From Acanthochromis polyacanthus (Eukaryota; Chordata; Actinopteri; Pomacentridae), in contig NC_067117.1 of the NCBI RefSeq assembly GCF_021347895.1, positions 37,467,567 to 37,531,566 on the forward strand: 64,000 nt of DNA. Direction: 5' to 3'. The notes under the pieces are model-generated. The model saw only the letters and a program-made list of their open reading frames with translations, searched no databases and had not been told where the DNA came from. This document shows positions 59,633-64,000 of the stretch, one piece after another (positions within the stretch are counted from its first letter, which is position 1; every line of letters starts with the position of its first letter). The position numbers and the translations under genes are program-made.

Positions 59633-59890
59633 GATGTCCACAGGTGACAGTGGCGTACTTGGACTCGGTCGGAGAGGTTGGAGACGGTTTGGAGCATGAA
59701 CCAAACAGGAACAGCAGAGCCAGGAGCTGAGACAGAGAGCGAGGTTAGAGTGCTGACAGAAGTGTTTACAGGTGGAGTTGTACAGGTGGCGTCTGCTTAT
59801 ATGTAGAGAGGTGGAGATCTGGTTAAGCGCTCTCAGCTGCTCCTGCACCAGCCAATGATTACAGCGATAGGGAACACCTGTTGTCAGTCA

Positions 59891-60089
59891 TGCCACTGGA
59901 TGTCACTGGATGGATAGGAAGAAGAGAGGGAGAGAGCAGGGACAACAAAACTAACCAGGCCCAGCAGCTGCTGGCCTGACAGTGTGTTTACATTCTGTAT
60001 GACCTGATTTTTGCAAGTCAGGTTTATTTTATTGTGAATTAGAACAGAATCTTCCAAGCAAGCAAGGTGACCCACGAAAAAACAATATC
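59891..60089. other. Non-coding spacer, nothing recognised
   Basis: Short unannotated sequence between the LTR-like block and the SINE. Confidence 0.6.
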
Positions 60090-60427
60090 TGAGTAATAAT
60101 AATAGATTACATTTATATAGCGCTTTTTTGGCCACTCAAAGCACTTCACAATGGATCCATTATTCATTCACTCACACATTCTCACTCTGGTGGTGGCAAG
60201 CTACATTTGTAGCCACAGCTGCCCTGGGGCAGACTGACGCAAGCGTGGCTTCGGCCCCTCCGACCACCACCAACATTCACACGCATTCATATACCAGTGT
60301 GAGAGCAGCACTGGAGACAAGGCGGGTAAAGTGTCTTGCCCAAGGACACAACAGCACATGACCTGACAAAAGCGGGAATCGAACTGCCAACCCTTCGATC
60401 ATTGGACGACCTGCTCTACCACCTGAA
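60090..60427 (-). mobile_element. tRNA-derived SINE, minus strand
   Basis: On the minus strand the head (60427 to about 60370) contains polymerase III boxes: A-like TGGTAGAGCAGG and B-like AGTTCGATTCC, in tRNA spacing. The body includes ttgtgtccttgggcaagaca, and the tail ends agcgctatataaatgtaatc followed by (ATT)n. These are typical of widespread fish SINEs. It is not a functional tRNA gene. Confidence 0.8.
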
Positions 60428-60859
60428 AGTTTTCTTTCACTTCACTTGTTAAGCAGCAAGGCTTGTGTGGGTGCATGCGTGTGTGTTTGTATCTTAAACA
60501 ACTGTAATGTTATTTGGGTATTTCTGTGTTTTGTATTTGTAAACCACTTCCTGAGTGTCAATGCATTGTGGGTTCATGTTGTCTGCTTTCTGTTCCTGCA
60601 GAGCAGCCCAGAGTAGACAAACATCCTCTCTCTCTTCCTCTCTCTCTCACAAAAATACATTTTAATATTCCCTTTTTGACCATAAAATATGAATGAAACA
60701 AGCTTTTTCTCACACTTGAGTGACTCATGGTTCTTAAAGCAGCTGGCAGACTCCGTCAAAGAGACAAATCTTTCTACAAATTTTGTGTTTTCACACACAG
60801 CAGGAAATCATTACAAGGGCGGCTGCTTGTTTTGCTTTTTTTTATCTGGTGTCTGTCCA

Positions 60860-61058
60860 GCTATTGGTTGGTTTTTGGCCAATCACATTGACTGAGGACA
60901 CCCTCTGTGGAATGCTTTTGGACTGACAGAAAAGGCAGAGCTTAAAGCTTTCATTGTTCAGTCAAAGTGTTGCGTCTCTTTCTTCATTAACTGCCCTTCT
61001 GACTTTGAATAAGCGCATCTAACTGAAGGCTCAGCAGCAGATTCTCCTCCCCCTGCAG
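60860..61058 (+). promoter_or_regulatory. Possible promoter and non-coding first exon
   Basis: CCAAT boxes in both orientations (attggttgg near 60864, ggccaatcac near 60878) precede about 150 bp that end in a good splice donor (ccctgcag then gtgaga, boundary 61058/61059). No clear TATA box is present. Together with the candidate coding exon at 63826-63852 this could be the 5' end of a host gene leaving the window. Evidence is weak. Confidence 0.25.
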
Positions 61059-63280
61059 GTGAGAAACAACTTGTTTTTTTCCCCCACAGTAAGCTGAATA
61101 CCTGATGTGTGTGTTAGACGGCTCCAAACAATGAAACAACATTCCTCCTTCTGTGTGTTGAAAAAAACTTTACAGGTGGAATAGCAGCATGTAACTTTTG
61201 TTACACGCTGCTGATTTAAATTTAATATTTGAAATTTAAAAAAGAGCAACATTTGCAAATATTCAAGTACATCATTTTATACAGTTATTAATATACAGTA
61301 TTGCTGGCATCTTTATTTTTTAATGTCCCACCTCTACTCTCCATGCTTTATATTTTAAAGAGAAAAGCTGTACTTTTCAAACCATTATAGGTGAACACAT
61401 AATTAACACATAAGCACACAATTTAGACCCACTGATTGTGAAAACCTCTACTTTTGAAAAATTTGTCATTTTTAACTCCTTTTACAATTCCTGCACACAC
61501 AATATTCTAAGTGTGCATTTGCAACTTTAACCAATTCAAAGAATTTGACTATTTTTCCACCTTTTGCCTGTAATTGTCTGCAGCTCAGCTGATCACCTGA
61601 TACTGATCAAGAAGACCAAAGGCTGTGAAACCTGAAGCCCTCAGCAAGCTGTGTGCTTCATTCGTGTGTGAAACACACCGTTTCACACACGAATATTTGT
61701 GTTAATATTCGTGCTGTCACATACAGTTTCACTGTGGATGGCATGTAAAAGATCAGATATTTACAAACTTCCAAAAGCTGCATCCTGAGGCAGGTACCTG
61801 AAAAATGACATGTTGTTACATAAATTTGAATGGCTTATTCTCTATACAAAAGCTATTTTAGGTAGCTGTTTTATTTATTTTTTTGCTTTTTTCAGAGACT
61901 TTCTCTTTGCTCACAAAAATCAAAACTGTAAGCCAGTACGGGATTTATGACATTACCACTAGCAGAAAAAAACAATGTAGCTCATGAAATTGGGTGATGG
62001 ACAAATAGAAATTTGTACCTGATGGCAGATTGTATATAATTTATGTTTAATGTGGTGGTGTCAGATCAGAAAATTTCAGTTTTATGCCAATTATTGTAAC
62101 CTCCCCCTGAGAATCTTTAGAAATGTCAGTATGGGTCTTTCTGGAAGGAAACTGTAAACATCACATTTTGTTGTTTAGTTAATTAGCTGCATGAAAAGCC
62201 CAAATAATTTGAGTCAGTCTCTGGGGGCCATGAATATTCATATATATGCAGCACAACTGAAATACATCAGCATGTCTGATTGTTTGACAAACATAAACAA
62301 GGGCCTGATTTTTAGTAGTTTCTCAGAGTGCAGCTGTTCATTGTGTGGAGCTACTATTAGAAACTGAATGAGACTAGACTTCAAGATAACTATGTTAGAT
62401 TTCTGGGTAAGAGGCTTTAAAAATAAGGAGAATGCTAGTGGCTCTAAAGTAAAAAACACAAGTGAAGAAACACCTTTTGCCACTATCTTTTGTGGAATAA
62501 TGTGTATTTTTTAAATATGTATAACTGTCACTTAAACATCAATAAGCAGGCAGGAAAATTCCATTGCAAACTTTCATGTTGACACTTATTTTAAGCTCTA
62601 GATTACACCTCCAAAGAATGCTGTTCACAAGTTGTGACATGTTCTGACCACTGCTATTAACTCCACCTCCTGACTGAAAAAAATTAAACTTAGAGGAACT
62701 GAAACATGCAGGTAAAGTTCTTCTTAAAGATGGAAGTGAACAGGAAACCTGAAAGGTCCTGTTGCTGCAACATTCATGAAGATATGACTGATTGTGTTTA
62801 TCCAAAATATATATTTTTTCACAGACATGCCGTCACTTGTATGAGATTCATGATCAGAGACAAATTCTATTTTAGTCTGACAGTTTCACAGCAGGTGAAC
62901 ATCTGATTCCAGTATTTACACACATCATTTTGTTTTAGTAAGTGCTTGCTGGCAGCTGTCTACTAGTGTAGTACTAATCTCTTGAGCAACAGCACAAATA
63001 GATGGACGAGTTGGACAACTTCTATAGCACACATGCAAGGGATTTAGTTATGGTTTGTAAGTCAACCAGCTCATCCCCCAGATGTGTTGTTGAGTGTTGT
63101 GGGGGCAGGGAACATAATCAGACAAGCCTCACCCTCACGTTTCTCAGTCAATAGAAAAATAGACGCACAGATAAATGCAGATTATTATCTTGATTAAGTA
63201 AATTAGACTGTTAAAGCTGAAAAGCGTTTTCTGGAAGTTTATGGCTCAGTATATTTAAAACTCCTATTTTACATCAAATT
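61059..63280. other. Non-coding, mainly AT-rich; one perfect hairpin
   Basis: No gene or transposon was recognised. A perfect 15-bp stem with a 5-base loop lies at 61660-61694 (attcgtgtgtgaaac, acacc, then the complement). Confidence 0.6.
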
Positions 63281-63299
63281 ATAATTAAATGCATTTTCA

Positions 63300-63545
63300 G
63301 TCTGTCAGGGTCCCTGCCTGCCCCCCTTTCTGTCTGTTGTTCTGTCTTCCTCTCTCCTTCTCTTCCTCATTCTCTCTTCAGCCTTCTCTCTCTCTCTCTC
63401 TCGCTGTCTCCCTTTTGACTCTGTCTCTCTCGAAACCACCTCTCTCCTATCTGTGTCTCTCCTGTCTGTGTCTCTCCTGTCTCCGTCTCTCCTGTTCTGT
63501 CTCAGTCTCTCATCCTCCTCTTCTTCCCAGTCTGTCTGTCTACCG
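63300..63545. repeat. CT-rich low-complexity tract
   Basis: Pyrimidine-rich DNA with (CT)n at about 63385-63403 and a tandem ctctcctgtctgtgt-type minisatellite at about 63430-63500. The 110-codon frame through it is compositional. Confidence 0.9.
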
Positions 63546-63712
63546 CTCTTTCTCTTGGTCTCTTGCTCAGTTCGGTAAAGTTGGAAAGATATTGACAGAT
63601 TCGGACTTTCAGCATCAATAACTCATTAGATATACGTTGTTAAAACATAAACAATGCCTTTTTCCCGTCGTTGTAAGGTAGTGTTACACGAGTTACATAC
63701 CGGGATAGACAC

Positions 63713-63742
63713 AACAGTATAGTTTTTAACAGTATAGTTTTT
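63713..63742. repeat. 15-bp direct repeat, two copies
   Basis: AACAGTATAGTTTTT is repeated twice in tandem, perfectly. Confidence 0.85.
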
Positions 63743-63825
63743 AACAATTATGTAGGAGAAGTGGGTGTCCCCGTTTACTTCATCACTTTGTCTCTTAACC
63801 TCGTCGAACCTGATTAATTTTACAG

Positions 63826-63852
63826 CACCACAAATGGCGGATCAACCCGCAG
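63826..63852 (+). CDS. Candidate first coding exon (MADQPA...) at the window edge
   Basis: A pyrimidine-rich acceptor (ttaattttacag) is followed by caccacaaATGG, a reasonable start context, then ATGGCGGATCAACCCGCAG and a donor gtatat. The 19 coding bases give MADQPA plus one base (phase 1). Short first coding exons of this form are common in vertebrates, but the signal is short and no further exon lies in the window. Confidence 0.25.
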
Positions 63853-64000
63853 GTATATAACATGCATGAATTCACTCCAAACTTAGGGCACAGCAAAAGA
63901 ACTGCAAGCTCATACACCACACATGAAAACGCACCACAAGATCGGGTATGGGGAGTCAGAGCACAGATGATACTAAAAGGGGAAGTGACCCAAACAAAAC

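Larger units (their letters stand above)
53237..59890 (-). repeat. Possible solo LTR, split by two LINE insertions
   Basis: Three pieces (53237-53394, 58655-58983 and 59633-59890) would join into about 745 bp starting TGTCAGAATT and ending TTGTCA. Read on the minus strand there is a TATA-like acatataagcag (near 59798) and, near the far end, ggagaaataaacctc with a polyadenylation signal. This looks like an LTR, but no matching second copy, internal region or clear target duplication was found. Confidence 0.35.

Noticed and set aside
60370..60427. tRNA gene on the minus strand
   Set aside because: A- and B-like boxes are present, but the cloverleaf is not complete and the sequence continues into a SINE body and tail.
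63289..63621. 110-codon Ser/Leu/Pro-rich protein
   Set aside because: It is the translation of a CT-rich microsatellite tract with no protein-like variation.

Overview
The window looks like heterochromatic or repeat-rich DNA from a teleost, probably a spiny-rayed (percomorph) fish. It contains fish-type L2, L1/Tx1 and I/Nimb retrotransposons, a tRNA-derived SINE with a typical fish body and tail, hAT and Tc1/mariner relatives, and an endogenous retrovirus with a gamma-type envelope. A 100-base run of N shows it comes from a draft assembly. No complete host gene is visible. The only host-like signals are a decayed SAMD3-like fragment, one promoter-like block and two weak candidate 5' exons at the right edge.

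Layout. Bases 1-18906 are a tandem satellite with a monomer near 187 bp. Its orientation flips at the assembly gap (2726-2825), and a 5'-truncated L2 (12853-13759) sits inside it. Bases 18907-25930 are one endogenous retrovirus on the minus strand, inserted at or near the satellite edge: a 384-bp 3' LTR, an intact env frame, broken pol, remnants of gag, a tRNA-Tyr-type primer binding site and only 39 bp of 5' LTR. Bases 25931-27852 are several copies of a dispersed repeat that returns at 51.1-51.8 kb. From 27.85 to 35.6 kb lie two minus-strand L1-like elements. The second has a 16-bp target duplication and splits an older Penelope-like GIY-YIG fragment. From 36 to 42 kb come a 271-bp tandem duplication, a minus-strand promoter-like block, a mariner foldback element, the SAMD3-like fragment and a hAT element with a perfect 8-bp duplication. 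From 42.2 to 47.1 kb a MITE-like element carries a 510-bp tandem duplication, interrupted by a nearly full-length L2. After a poorly understood stretch with a long-armed inverted-repeat element (49841-50369) comes a nearly intact I/Nimb retrotransposon (53395-58643). It lies in an LTR-like block that also took up a second LINE fragment. The last 4 kb are a SINE, low-complexity DNA and possible 5' exons.

How the parts relate. The region records successive nested insertions rather than a pathway: L2 and ERV into satellite, L1 into Penelope, L2 into a duplicated MITE, Nimb and another LINE into an LTR-like block. The best preserved coding frames are retroviral env (484 codons), L2 reverse transcriptase (553 codons), L1 ORF1 (262 codons) and the two Nimb frames (one apparent single-base frameshift). 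All family assignments come from reading motifs by eye; no database search was run.
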